Below, piece after piece: positions 26,301-45,700 of a stretch of DNA of 64,000 bases. This stretch comes from Liolophura sinensis (taxonomy: Eukaryota > Mollusca > Polyplacophora > Chitonida > Chitonidae): NCBI RefSeq assembly GCF_032854445.1, contig NC_088295.1:73686028-73750027 (forward strand), written 5' to 3'. Position 1 is the stretch's first letter; every line of letters begins with the position of its first letter. The notes under the pieces are model-generated. The model worked only from the letters and a program-made list of their open reading frames with translations. It ran no database searches and was not told the origin of the DNA. Made by a program: the position numbers and the translations under genes.

Positions 26301-27656
26301 TGTACACTGTCAGATCTGATTTATATCATAACTATGGCGATTTGCAAAGTCTCCGTGTACATGCCCAGCATACAGTTCTAAATCTGTGTGAGGGAGAATT
26401 AATTAGACCCGGTTTTAGCTGGGAGTGGGATAAAGACTACGTGTGGATGAAACGTGTGCCTCAAGAGTCTACTAACAGGCAGATGGAATAATGAAGGATT
26501 TCCGACTAGGCCCCCAAGATACTTTATCATCCCTTTGTTTGAATCTGGCACAAAAGCTTTCGTTCAGTGTAAACTCCACTTTCCAAATCTTTTAATATAT
26601 TGGTATTATCAGTAGTACAAACGCCCAATGTCTTTCTATGAAAACAAAAATATATATTGACCATGGCAGTTTAGGTGGCGTGTTGTTATGATTGGGCAAA
26701 TAGATAAAGGCGCCACATTTTTAGTTCATTCAAACATTCGTCACCAAAGTAGATACCACAAAGAAAATTTGACAGAATATAAATGGGTCCACGAAATGTC
26801 AAGCACTCTTTGTGCTTTACTGATCTGGCAAGTGGTGTGTTTGTGCTCTGTTGAGGATTCGATCTCAAAGTACATTAGTTATTTCCATATCCAATGATGA
26901 ACTTCACAAGGTGGAGGGCGGCATCTTCAGTAAATGCCTCATCTTCTGTGAATTGTTTGAGTTGCCAAACACAGCACTCTACACGACGTTAGCATTTGCA
27001 TTTCTCTACCTTGTCTCAGAGAAGTGCCCGTTCTGAGACACATATAGACAGGCCTGTCGTTCACCCTAACAGTTTGTTAATGTAACGGGTTGAAACCACA
27101 CGCCTAATGAAAGTTCATGCCTAAGAATAACAACAACAAACCCATTGTCTTACTTTGTAGGAGGACGTCAAATAGGTTAAAAGCAAGTGAACCTCATTAC
27201 ATATTCATTCAGGTGTTGCTCAGACGTGAGCTTACGACATAAAACTTTGCTCTGAGATATGTTAAAGAGTATTGCTCTGTAACTAGAAGTAATTACCACT
27301 ACGTACATGCCAAACGTACCCAATGTCCGTTTGAATCTGCATGGCCACATTTTTCGGATACAACTGGATTATCCCCAAGTTACAAGTTCCCAATATGTTT
27401 TAAGAGATGCCGGTAATGATTACGTTGTTTCTTCTGTAAAAAAGTTTTTGGTAAATTTAAGAGAGTATGTTTCCGGACACAATGAATAATATATGAAATG
27501 ATTCTGAAAAGACAACTAATACTTAACGGATATGGTTAAACTTGCGCAAGTTCACAAATAAGGCATATCGTAATAAATCAAAAACCATGTGGTAAAAGTC
27601 AGGAATTATTACAATATAACAGAATAAGAATACATTGGAACTGGGCTAAATATAAT

Positions 27657-27660
<4 letters not shown>

Positions 27661-27718
<58 letters not shown>
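27661..27718. repeat. (TA)n microsatellite
   Basis: About 58 bp of uninterrupted TA dinucleotide. Confidence 0.97.
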
Positions 27719-35639
<7,921 letters not shown>

Positions 35640-35659
35640 TTCGTTAAAATTAACGCCGA

Positions 35660-35726
35660 CCAATCACCATTCCCAGCCGTGGCCAATCCCAGTTGAGTGA
35701 CAGTTTACGGGCTTCGCCCCGCCCCT
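35660..35726 (+). promoter_or_regulatory. Candidate TATA-less promoter for Post2 (CCAAT boxes and GC box)
   Basis: Two CCAAT pentamers (35660-35664 and 35683-35687, 23 bp apart) are followed by a TGACAG site (35698-35703) and a GC box (CCCCGCCCCT, 35717-35726). There is no TATA box at the usual distance. The order and spacing are typical of a CCAAT/Sp1-type promoter. A 5' leader exon could then run to a donor-like ATG|GTAGGT at 35894/35895 and be spliced to the acceptor at 37238. No transcript evidence is available here, and other leader exons are possible. Confidence 0.35.
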
Positions 35727-37238
35727 TTCAAGCAGAACTTGCATCGCGGTGTGTGAATTGGGGTCAGAAGGTTGGACCGCGGTGTGGTCAGTTGTAGGAT
35801 GGATGTGATAAGAGTGGACAGTAAAGTTTGCTTATGGGATCTTCCTCGGACGATACGGGTCTAATCTGTTTCATGGCGTGTTAACTTTGGAATGGTAGGT
35901 ATTTTTAATAGCCACTGATAGGCCTGCACTGCACCAAGCTGCGAATGACCCCTAGTGTCACTGACTTTCGGAACAAGGTTTTTTTTTACCCATCTTATTC
36001 TGTGCTGTAGTAAATAGGCAATTATCACCTACGTGCTAGGGCATTGCCAGCGGAACGATGATGCCGGCCAGCACCGATATCTTTCGTTCGCGGCTTTTAC
36101 CCTACGCCCATAAAGACGATCGTTTGACTTTTATTTTCGTTGCCTACCGAACTGCATTGCTGGTTGTTGTTTGGATGCATAGCCATTAAATCAGTGACAC
36201 CTATCTCCATAACAGATTTTCTCGGGGCCCTTTGATTCCCCGACCGTGACAGCATTTGCAATGGCATTCTACCATTAGCCCCAAATTACACCTTCTCTAG
36301 TAATTGGCTTTTCCATGGACGACGTGAGCTGTCTTGTACTTTTTCTGGAGACTTGTCGGTCTCTAACCCGTGTTTGAAGATCCTTCAACAGTGACAATTG
36401 CGAATGGTACTTTTGTCTACGTTTGTAAATCAGGCTTTAGCCAGCTCACATGAACATAAATATGCCTACAGCTGACCCAAAGCTGTAACGACCAAGCAGA
36501 AACAGGCTATAGATGTATGGCCCTGGGCTGTAGGCCATACATGTTTTTTACCACGGAATTTGTAGAGAGCGGCCATATTTGATTTGACGAAGGGATTGAG
36601 CTGTGTTGACAACAAAGACTAATGCATGTCTTACTTCTGACTTCTCGGTGTACATTTTACACGGGAAGATTTAACATCATACCATACCCAAACCAGCCTC
36701 CATTCAAGGACTATCTGTTTTCATGCGAGAAAACTGTTTTCAGTTTGCCAGATTCATCGTAAAATTGCAAAATTTCATAACGGATAAAACTGCAATGTTT
36801 ACATGACTGGGGGAAAATGTTCGACGAGGGAATAGACAGAAGAAAAGATCTATGTTGTTACTTGTGAATCGATCCACAGACAATGTGTTCCACTCGCTTG
36901 CGCTTGATCAGTTGTCCAATGAACGGTTCTCAAACTCTGACAGGACTCGTCACAATACCCGGATCATCCCTACATTTCCATGGTAACCATGTGACACTAT
37001 CTTGGATGCAGAAGATATTACATTTATTTGTTCTCAGCTTGGAGCGGTCACTGTAAAGTTGAAACTCTTGTTTGTGAACAGCCTCACTTGAACGTATATT
37101 CTAACTGAGGGGTGAGTTACAGCATGTTTTTGTACGTATTGAGCCTTATATTCATTTACTTCCAGGGCCATTTTTAAAAGCATTGCATTTTCGTTTTAAT
37201 TAACAATTATAATTTTTTTCTCTTTTTGTATTTTTCAG
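35727..37238 (+). other. Post2 5' leader/intron region, exon structure uncertain
   Basis: No coding sequence seen. Two donor-like sites could feed the acceptor at 37238: GTAGGT at 35895 (intron about 1.34 kb) and a stronger-looking GTGAGT at 37112 (intron only 127 bp). The acceptor itself is convincing: 37209-37238 is nearly all pyrimidine and ends in TTTTTCAG. The stretch also holds CCATGGTAAC (36978-36987), similar to half of an RFX X-box. Confidence 0.4.
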
Positions 37239-37256
37239 CTGGCATGAACCACAGCC
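37239..37256 (+). promoter_or_regulatory. Post2: Post2 leader end: in-frame stop, overlapping uORF and Kozak site
   Basis: The exon begins right after TTTTTCAG at 37238. A TGA at 37245-37247 is in frame with the main ORF, so the ATG at 37257 is the first possible in-frame start. Its context GCCATGG is close to the Kozak optimum. An earlier ATG at 37244, in a different frame, opens a 9-codon upstream ORF that ends at 37273, 17 bases inside the main ORF. Ribosomes must pass it by leaky scanning. Confidence 0.7.
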
Positions 37257-37776
37257 ATGGAAGCTGCCAATAATATCCTAGCCGCTCATTCTGGTTTACC
37301 ACATTTTTATCCGGTCGTCACTTCGTCAGTCACAGGCATATTGCAGTCGTCTCCTTCCCAGGACAGTGTGAGTGCCCGCTCCAGCATATCCGGCCAAACG
37401 GCGGCTCATCACTGGGGGAACTACGCCACGGAATCCCCGGCCATCGTCCCTCACCACAACTCGTGCGCTATGTCTTCCTACTCCAACCTACAGCTGGGGG
37501 CCACCCTTGCTACCATGAACAACAAATCTCCATACAATTCCTTCGGATCGGGATCAGACTATATAGCAAATTGCAGACAAATGCAAATAAACCAGTTTAG
37601 TTCCCTAAATACTGTACCCCGCTATCACCCACTCTATGGAGATGTTTATCAACCGGGACATGGGGCCACGTATTCTAACGGCAGTTTTTACCCCGATATG
37701 ACAGGCGGCCATCTCCCTCCTATGGCTTCTCGGGATATGGACTGCAGGAACGGACAAGTCGAAGGAAGTGTGCAAG
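37257..37776 (+). CDS. Post2: Post2 homeobox gene, coding exon 1 (N-terminal region)
   Basis: This exon encodes residues 1-173 of a predicted 258-residue posterior Hox transcription factor plus the first base of codon 174 (phase 1). The region is rich in Ser, Tyr, Asn, Gly and His, as expected for the disordered activation part of Hox proteins, with no other folded domain visible. One tryptophan in HHWGNY (around residue 53) is a possible but unproven cofactor contact; posterior Hox proteins lack the canonical YPWM hexapeptide. The start is fixed by an upstream in-frame stop and the GCCATGG context. The exon ends CAAG|GTACAG, a usable but not strong donor. The frame would stay open 37 codons into the intron. 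Assignment rests on the second exon, which joins in frame. Confidence 0.88.
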
Positions 37777-38311
37777 GTACAGCACTTTTCGTTTATTTTT
37801 ACTTACTCACTTACTTACTATCTGGGCAACATGGTAATACAAGGAAAAATACCGCCATTTATTGGCTTTACAAACTATGTTGTGACTGATTCTTAATAGC
37901 TGATGAATTTATCATAATTAAACAAAATATCTCAGTAAAAGGTGGCGTATAATAACATGCGGTATGTTATATTGGCCATAATTATATAAACTTTCGGCAG
38001 TATTTATTAAATATTTCTAATGAGTAAAAGGAATATCTGTATTCAGCTAATCCCTTTTATTTCTACTAAAAATCCTCAAAATGCCTCTCACGACAGTCAA
38101 CGTGTTCACTTCTGCTTAATAATTTAGAATCACATGTGCTACTTTACTGCTGCTACTACCGTCCCTACTATTCTACCCTGTACCTACTGTTATTTAATCA
38201 ATTGTTTAGACAGGCTCTAAATATATCTATAGCTCTCTAGCCTGGCTTAAGGCTGCTGTGATTAACTAGCGGCTGCCCTTCGTGTTAAAATGGCCGTCCC
38301 TCATTCTGCTA

Positions 38312-38333
38312 AGATTGATGGCGTTAGTGACAG
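38312..38333 (+). promoter_or_regulatory. Candidate Pbx-Hox plus Meis composite element in the Post2 intron
   Basis: AGATTGATGG (38312-38321) fits the bipartite Pbx-Hox consensus WGATNNATNN, and TGACAG (38328-38333) is the Meis/Prep core, 6 bp downstream on the same strand. The same pairing is known from vertebrate Hoxb1 and Hoxb2 auto- and cross-regulatory enhancers. It lies about 540 bp inside the intron, within a GC-richer block (about 38240-38440). This suggests Hox-TALE regulation of Post2. Binding is inferred, not shown. Confidence 0.4.
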
Positions 38334-38535
38334 ACGCACAGTCAGCTTATTCCACTGATTTGCCGGCTGTTTTCTCGAAAATGACACATCTGTGGAAATT
38401 TTCTCCTCATCTCAGCATGACCGCGGTGCCGAAGATACATTATTATATAAGATATGTTTGATAAGCCGCCCATTGTGTGTCTAAAACTAGCTCGATTTAT
38501 GCGGGCGTTCACAATTTTACAAGTTTATGAGTTAA

Positions 38536-38549
38536 CCGCTAGAGGGAGC
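38536..38549 (+). promoter_or_regulatory. CTCF-like motif in the Post2 intron
   Basis: CCGCTAGAGGGAGC matches the CTCF core CCRSYAGRKGGCRS at all but one position (A for C at position 12). CTCF is conserved in bilaterians and marks chromatin boundaries in Hox clusters of insects and vertebrates. The motif is seen; occupancy is inference. Confidence 0.35.
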
Positions 38550-39963
38550 CACCTGTAGAAAAGGTCCCACGGTGCGGCTCATATTTCATTTCGACAACAA
38601 ACGCCTGTCTTAGGTAATGATGTTGAGCGTCTCATAGCCATGCTTTGAACTTACGTGTCGATAATAGGGCAAAGTATTAAACTTCAAATTGACTAGGGTA
38701 CCATTGTTCTATATTACGTTCCATCGCGATACCGGTTTTGTGACGGTCGTGGCGTTGCATGTCAAATGGGTGTTCCAACACGTCTGGGACGGAGTCAGAA
38801 GTGGGGACTGTATTTTAGGCAAATGCTTTTGCTCATATTGGCACCTGAGCAATATGTCAGTTAATATACAGTTGAAATATGTGAAATTGTGAAATCTTAT
38901 TTCACTTTTAAAACTATTACTATATCGTATCAGATTAAAAAAACCAATAACGTTAATATTTGATTTTTTTCAAAACAATGAAATAGTTTATCTTGTATCC
39001 TTCGTAACCTGAAAATGAAGCTACAATGCTAAAATACAGATAGTTTTATATTTAAAATGCGAAACGTAAACTTTGTTAAGAAATTATTATTTACACACTA
39101 ATCTGCTATCAGAATTTTTTAACTGATGCACGATATTCATTAAGGTCTATTCTTGACTTTGTAGTAAAATTCCTTGGTCTGCTGAAGGCACGATATGATA
39201 TTCTTTTTAAGACTTTGCGGTATGCTCCTAATATCTTAATTACATTTTATTTAAGCCTTCGAAATTACTGGTGATATATTAGTCTAAAAGTGTTAGTTTT
39301 TCGATAAGAATTATTTTGAAAAGAGCAAAAACAATAGGATTGAATATTTCGTGTCTAACTTATATTTTGTGCTAAACGCTTTAAAATATTGTGACTTTCA
39401 TCTGTGCAAGCTCAGGTAATTTAGTGTCAAGAAGGTGTAAATCTCGTCGGTTTATAAATGAAAAGACAATATTATAATTTTTACCGAGAAAAAAACACAG
39501 TTACATTGTTGAGAGTCTGCAGTGGCGAAATGCTTGTCTTACATGGCAGGTGCCAGTCCGGTGTATACCTCTTTCTACTGTTACATTTGGGACAGAGTAA
39601 AGGGATAAATTTTCTCCTCAGCAGTATATGTTACAGCTTGCAATTATAAAGATATTACATGAATAATGAATATTTATTATCCGCATAATATTTATAACAA
39701 TACTTGAAAATTAAGTAGTAGACTGCAGTGGTACACCCAGCATTTTATTTTGTTTCATTTTATTCAACAGCCAATAGGCTGAAATGAAAAGAAACTGCAT
39801 GTTGCTTTCATATTTGTTTCCCTCGCTTCCTAATTTCCTAAATGAGAAGAATAAAAATTTCCTATACCTGTATGTAGTTAATATTATATAAGTTAAATAA
39901 TGAATATGTTTATTATGAAGAGCTGACAGACATTCTCTAACAGCTAATGAAAATGTCAAATAT

Positions 39964-40285
39964 ATACTGAAGGTAAGATAAGTTACTTGTGATTTTTCAC
40001 TTTTGTATTGGTAAATTTTTCCACATCATGTGTTAATCTTTACAGACATGTTCTACTATATTATGAAAAAGTAAAACATATTCGAGTGAAGATAATTTAC
40101 TTGGGATTTTTCAAGTCTTGTGCTCTAGGTCCATTTTTCTAAAAATGTTTATGTTTACAGAAATGTTCTCTAGTTACAAAAAAAAAAGCAAAAAAAAAAA
40201 AAAAAAACCCATACGACATATTGGAGACAAGTAAATATAGTTGTGATGTTTCATATCTTTGGGTCAATTTTTTGTTAGTGTTATA
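39964..40285. repeat. Degenerate tandem repeat, about 3 copies of a 115-130-bp unit
   Basis: Three successive blocks share the order 'agataa(g/t)ttacttg(t/g)gat', 'ttttcac/ttttcaag', a gap, then 'tc(c)a/taaattttt' and '(t)tttacagacatgttct': about 39964-40079, 40081-40213 and a partial third to 40285. The second copy carries an A-rich insertion (40178-40207). Divergence is high, so the duplication is old. Confidence 0.55.
40178..40207. repeat. Poly-A run interrupted by GC
   Basis: Ten A, then GC, then 17 A. It lies inside the second unit of the degenerate tandem repeat. It has no flanking target-site duplication that I can see, so I do not call it a retroposon tail. Confidence 0.8.
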
Positions 40286-40799
40286 ATTGGTATGCAGTTT
40301 TCACACCTGCCCTATAGGTTCAATGTTACTATATAAGGTACATATATTGTTAACTTATTCACGATCTGGGGACTCGTGTACTGGACGCCCTCGGAAAGCC
40401 CATCAATCTGTAAAGGTGAACACGCCAAGTTACAACCAGAGTATTAGCCTACACACAGCTGTTACACCGATGCAATCCAATTGCAACTGCTAAACATTCC
40501 GGAAAGTTTAACGAAACAACCGAGTACGACTTTAGCTTTCAAGGAAACATCACAGCTATTACATTCAATGCTGTAATATGTCACTGGTATTTTGAGGAAA
40601 AAATAAACTACAAATAAAAACGCATAACATTTGTAGTAGTATTATCCATATGAATTCAGAGAGATTATTTATAGTTATAAGATTGATTGTTAACAGTTAT
40701 AACCTTAATATGAAATTTATCTTCTAAAGTTTCAAACTGAGACAATGTATTGTTTGACACTCTGACAGGAAATTGTTTTTGCAAGATTTATGCAGACTT

Positions 40800-41079
40800 T
40801 TTTTTTCAATGTTTAATTCGTTACATTTGGATATTTGCTATGTAAAAAAAGCTCGATTTCCAATCTTGAATTTATGTATATAGGGCATTGTTCATCTCAG
40901 CCATGCATTGGGGACAAGCATATTCTAAACTAATAAGCTATCCATGTATTCCCAAGAAAACGTGATCAGTAAAATATGGAAGTCGATGTTTACTCTTGAA
41001 ACTTGCTGGTTTCCTCCACGCGTGAGACAACCGAGATATGGGTGGAAAATTACTATGTTGTTAAACAACACTCAACAAT
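40800..41079 (+). repeat. Dispersed duplicate, copy 1 (280 bp)
   Basis: It is nearly identical to 41712-41998, from the TTTTTTTCAATGTTTAATTC start to the GTTGTTAAACAACACTCAAC end. Only scattered substitutions and small indels separate the copies; the second has a few extra bases near its end. The end resembles the 3' terminus of short interspersed elements seen in molluscs, so it may be a mobile element, but a local duplication inside the intron explains it equally well. Confidence 0.9.
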
Positions 41080-41711
41080 AATGATTGTTAAAACTAGGAA
41101 TAACTTCGGATGAGCCTGAAAAGATTAAGTCAGTGTTCTGACTTACATTCACAAAACAGTTGGTTGTTTAGCTCACACTATAGCAGTGAAGACATTAAAC
41201 ACGCTACACGCTGCTGCTAAATTAATGAAGAATAGAAAGGTAGAAACGTATAACCTTTGTCGTTATATTTTGTCCATATATATGAAATAAGGAAGCTGTT
41301 ATTTGATGGTTACAACCTCGATAGGCAATTCTCTTTTTGAAGTTTCAAGTTTAAAGAAAGTATTATTAGACCTTCTGACATTCGGGACATGGCTTGCATT
41401 GCATGCATTGGTGTCCAGATTTATGCGCATTTGTTCCCCCTGTGCTGCACGTCTGAATTATATGATGTCGTGGTATATAGAAAAAAAAATGGTTGGCATT
41501 GAGATAAGTCTTATAACGCTGATGTTTTACTCTAGCTGAGGGTACGGAATTACATTTGAAAGCCAATGTAATTGCAATGTTGAATGATCAAATGCCCCGA
41601 GGGCTGAGTTTGTATCGCTGTCTGAACGCTTAATTTCCTGCCTCCTCAAATTCATAAAATCCAAGCTCTTTTCTTTGCTCTTCTTGTAATGGGCATTCAT
41701 TTATAAACGTA

Positions 41712-41998
41712 TTTTTTTCAATGTTTAATTCGTTACATTTGGATATTTGCTATGTAAAAAAGCTCGATTTCTAATCTTGAATTTATGTGTATAGGGCATT
41801 GTTCATCTCAGCCATGCATTGGGGACAAGCATATTCTAAACTAATAGGCTATCCATGTATTCCCAAGAAAACGTGATCAGTAAAATATGGAAGTCGATGT
41901 TTACTCTTGAAACTTGCTGGTTTCCTCCACGCGTGAAAGAGACAACCGACGTATGGATGGAGAATTATTGAGTATGTTGTTAAACAACACTCAACAAT
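41712..41998 (+). repeat. Dispersed duplicate, copy 2 (287 bp)
   Basis: Second copy of the segment at 40800-41079, same orientation, 632 bp further on. It ends in CAATCAATCAAATC, a short CAAT-type tail absent from copy 1. That favours this copy being the intact element end. Confidence 0.9.
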
Positions 41999-42432
41999 CA
42001 ATCAAATCGAAACAACATTGATGCGATTTATTGATAGGTTGTCATCAAAGGAACCGCCTTTAAATACTCATACGGGTGTTATCACGGATATGAATTTGTG
42101 AAGTGGGCGTGTCCTACTGTTCAAATCTAGGAATCCTGTCACACATAATTATGGTAGAGTATTTTAGGTGGGGAATCTGGAACCAGTTTTCAAACAAATG
42201 TGAAGACATTTCACTGTCCTAACACCATCCCAATAAGAAACTTGTATACTGCTATTCATATTGCAGAGTGCAAATGTCTGATGTACATGTACGCTGTACA
42301 TGCATGTATTTTGCGTTCAACTGATTTTCAGCAGTGTTATACAACACGACGGTTTCACAAACTCAATTTAATTATTCTTTCCCAACTGATAAATCTACGC
42401 ATTGTTAATGAGGCTTGAGATGTCGCCTTAAG

Positions 42433-42478
42433 ATGTCGCAGCTCGCAGCAAATGACATATATATGTCGCAGCTCGCAG
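42433..42478. repeat. Direct repeat of a 16-bp word
   Basis: ATGTCGCAGCTCGCAG occurs at 42433-42448 and again at 42463-42478, 30 bp apart. A third partial ATGTCGC lies just before, at 42420-42426. Confidence 0.85.
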
Positions 42479-42720
42479 TCTGAAACAATTAAAGGTTGAT
42501 TTTCAGCATTTTCAGTATAACCTGATGGTCAATTTGCTCACTATTTCTGCACCTCGTATGTGTTTTTAACGTGCATAATTAAAAGACATAACACCTTTAC
42601 ATCTATTGTATGTTGTTTGAATTCATGTTTACGTTAAGTATGCAACGTTTTTACGCTTACAGTGTTTTTGTGGTTTTTTTGGTGGAAATCCATCCTGTAA
42701 CAAGGAGGCACATTACATGC

Positions 42721-42799
42721 AGTGTAAGGATTTCTTCGTCGTCATATGACTGAAAAATTGTTTAGTACGACGTTAAATCCCAAGCACTCACTCACTCAC
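42721..42799 (+). mobile_element. SINE-like 3' end with (CACT)n tail
   Basis: TCGTCGTCATATGACTGAAA, then TAGTACGACGTTAAATCCCA, then AGC and a (ACTC)n tail to 42799. The same 3' block ends the element at 48555-48908. This '..ACGACGTTAAACCCCAAGC + tetranucleotide tail' end is one I know from interspersed repeats of molluscs. The 5' part (upstream to about 42660) is too diverged to delimit. Confidence 0.6.
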
Positions 42800-45700
42800 G
42801 TCATGTTTTTTTTTAAATTATTTAGATGGTAATGTGATATTCTGAAAAATGCGCTTAAATATATGTTACATAGCCCGGGGCTTGGTTCACTAATTCCGCA
42901 TCCCACCGCAGCATGTATTTTATGGTGTAAAAACAGCTGGATGTCATCTTGAACACAATGTAACACATCTTTATTCATTTAAAATAATAAAATATCATTT
43001 GGCCAAGTAAATTATAATTTTATGAACGTAATTCACTGATGATCCGGGTTTTAATTCTGTGGAACTCTCTATGACATGTATCCGAAAGGTCAGACTTGTC
43101 TTGGAGTATACCCAGAGACAATTCTTGCACTTCATATCATGTACTTCAGCTTAACATGCACTTCAGCATATCATGTACATATGTATACATGTGTTTCATA
43201 TTAGCAAAGATCATCTCTGCTGATTTAATTAGCAAACACGCTGTAACTATTTTCGAACTCCAGGAATATATCTTACATACAAGCATCTGTCAGTGTCGGA
43301 GTGATTTCGCATTCATTTATATTTCCTAATAAACATATATTAATTCTGCTCATGATTATCTTCGCAAGTTTTTCCGGACATTAATGACCTAATTTAAGAA
43401 AACACAACTACATTTGTATATTAAAGATGAAGAAAGTAACGTTATGTTCAGTTGATTGGATTTTGAGAAGAAGCAAGTAGCTTATTTCACGTTAAAACTC
43501 TTGAAGGTTAATTTCATGCTAACATTCCCCCTTCTGTTTAATTTTGTTATCAGTGCTGGGTGTTAAGCCGACTCCGTGTGAACATGTGTCTCGGAAAGGT
43601 GACTTAAAACTTTCTCATTATAATTATACTTATCTCCCCCTTCTTATTACATAAACCTCACTTTACATACATTGCCTGTACAACAAAACGAAACTGTATT
43701 TGACACTGCTGTAATTTAATGTATGAATGGTTTTCCATGTGCCTTTTTATTAACCCATTCTGATAAACTGAGAACATTTTATCCACAATGGTTGTTTGAT
43801 GTTTTCGTAAAATTCCCCCAGCTGGATTATTTCGAATGCAATTTGAATCGATGTCTGCTGGGAAATATATTGAAGAGAGTATAGTTTTTTTGCATATCTG
43901 CTTGATATATTATGGCACCGGACTCTCAGTGGCACTTGACTGCGCAAATGATAGTGGCTACCAAGGAGTTGTTTATGAGCAACACCAGAAATATCGTTTG
44001 ACTTTGAAACTATACCAGAAAGTGATTTGGACATGGCTGACGCACACTTGGAGCAGTCCTTAGAAACGGTAGTCTGCTAACCACATCATAATCTAGGACA
44101 TATTTTCTACCACTTTTCATCAGAACCCGTAATTTCATTCCACATCGATCTCTTTGGTGTTCTCCACCGCACACCCGTTTAAAGCTGCGCATCTTCCCTC
44201 CTCCTGAGACCAGGGAGAATACTGATCTCCGAGTTTTCTTGCTAATTTACGGTTCACTCATAAATACCCCGAGGCAAAACGCAAAAGGTTTGGTCAGAAC
44301 TATATTAATATCACTTGCTGAAACATTGTCATGGCTACGTGAGATAAGACGTGACCAACAGGATAAAGTGCCAGTTATAGTAAAACACCCAGAAGTGTAA
44401 AGCGCTGCAACCAGTTGTACATAACACCCTCTTTGCTCTTTACGAGTATATGAAGTGCTGTTTTGGCGATGGTTTGAAATACAATGGGGCGTAACCGTTG
44501 ACACTGTTGTATTTTATGATCGTATATCCTAGTATTATCTCTGTAGCTTGCACAGGAGTGGATATATAGCCGAGAACACCCATAGAGTGTGAATTAACCT
44601 TAGACAATGAAAACTATATAAGAGCTGTGCAGCGTCGGCTAAAGCACGGTTGCTTCAAGTGAAATCATATTCAGAAGTTTGGCATCAAAGACTAGGAGAA
44701 TTAACCGCTGATAGCCCGAGGATCAGCAATGAAATTTCTCATTTTTCACATTTGCATGAATCACTCGTCGGAACCGTTCATTCTGACGTCCTCGTACTTT
44801 GCCGTGATCGGTGGGATGCCGTTGACCAACACTGGCACACACACAGTGCAATACAATCAATGGCCATAGTTTTTGGCATGCAATAATCTTCTTCGACGCC
44901 AATTGTGCTTGGATAGAATCTCGACGGAAAATCATATTAAAATTGATTGCCGCTTTCTTGAATAATTTTTGGCCACCATTTTCTTAGAAGCTTTTGTGAA
45001 AAAACGAAACAAAATGAAAAGGCCATCATTTTATGAGGCGCCCACTATCCTAAAACTAATGACAGTGTATTAAAGAAGATGATATACCGAACATATAGAG
45101 ACTGATATAACTGTGGATAATTAGCGTCTGGACCGACTTCACTTCAGCTACTGATACTGCACCGATAACGTCTTTATGGATATTGCTATTAAAAATCCTT
45201 AATTAACTTCCATTTTCATGTTTGTTTTTGGAAGAAGTACTTCTCCATTCCCTTTGGACTTAGGGTAATCCAGCAAACTTCCACAAGCATCACGTGTTGT
45301 CCGCAACATCCTTGTCAGATACTTATTAATATTTCATAAGCGTTTGTACTTTAGTGTTGCACTGTCCTTGGTATTGAAGGTCTTGGATATCAGACGGACT
45401 GACCTATTGACTCAACTAATGAGCTACAGACCGGGTTGAGAACGGAGGGTTGAGGGAGGAAAGTGTGGGATGGGAAGGGCTAATAGCATATCACGTGCAT
45501 TACTGGTGCAACCAGCAGCGCATTCAGTCCAGAAACTGTTTGCATGTTACAATGTTTTCAATGTTTATTCACCAACAGTTAGAATACAAATGTATATAAT
45601 ACATTATAATAAAGAAGATAGTTTATTAGTAAGCATTTGTAATTATAAACAAATGTTTCAATCAGGGTGATGCAGCAATAAAGTCCATAATATCCAGGCG

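Larger units (their letters stand above)
17034..27660. other. Gene-free stretch, about 10.6 kb
   Basis: No gene supported on either strand; the open frames are under 95 codons and without domains. It contains a possible tRNA-derived repeat (about 17960-18270), a C19 run (19759-19777), a TGACGTCA at 22181-22188 and a paired TGACAG site (23331-23347). Confidence 0.5.

Noticed and set aside
38174-38182. TACCCTGTA, matching the first nine bases of miR-10, a Hox-cluster microRNA
   Set aside because: The match ends after nine bases and the flanks do not fold into a hairpin with a plausible star strand. miR-10 is also expected near anterior-central Hox genes, not in Post2.
45446-45479. G-run cluster (GGG TTGA GGG ... 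GGG AT GGG AA GGG)
   Set aside because: The central loop is 10 bases, outside the usual quadruplex rule, so only the motif at 9881-9900 is annotated.
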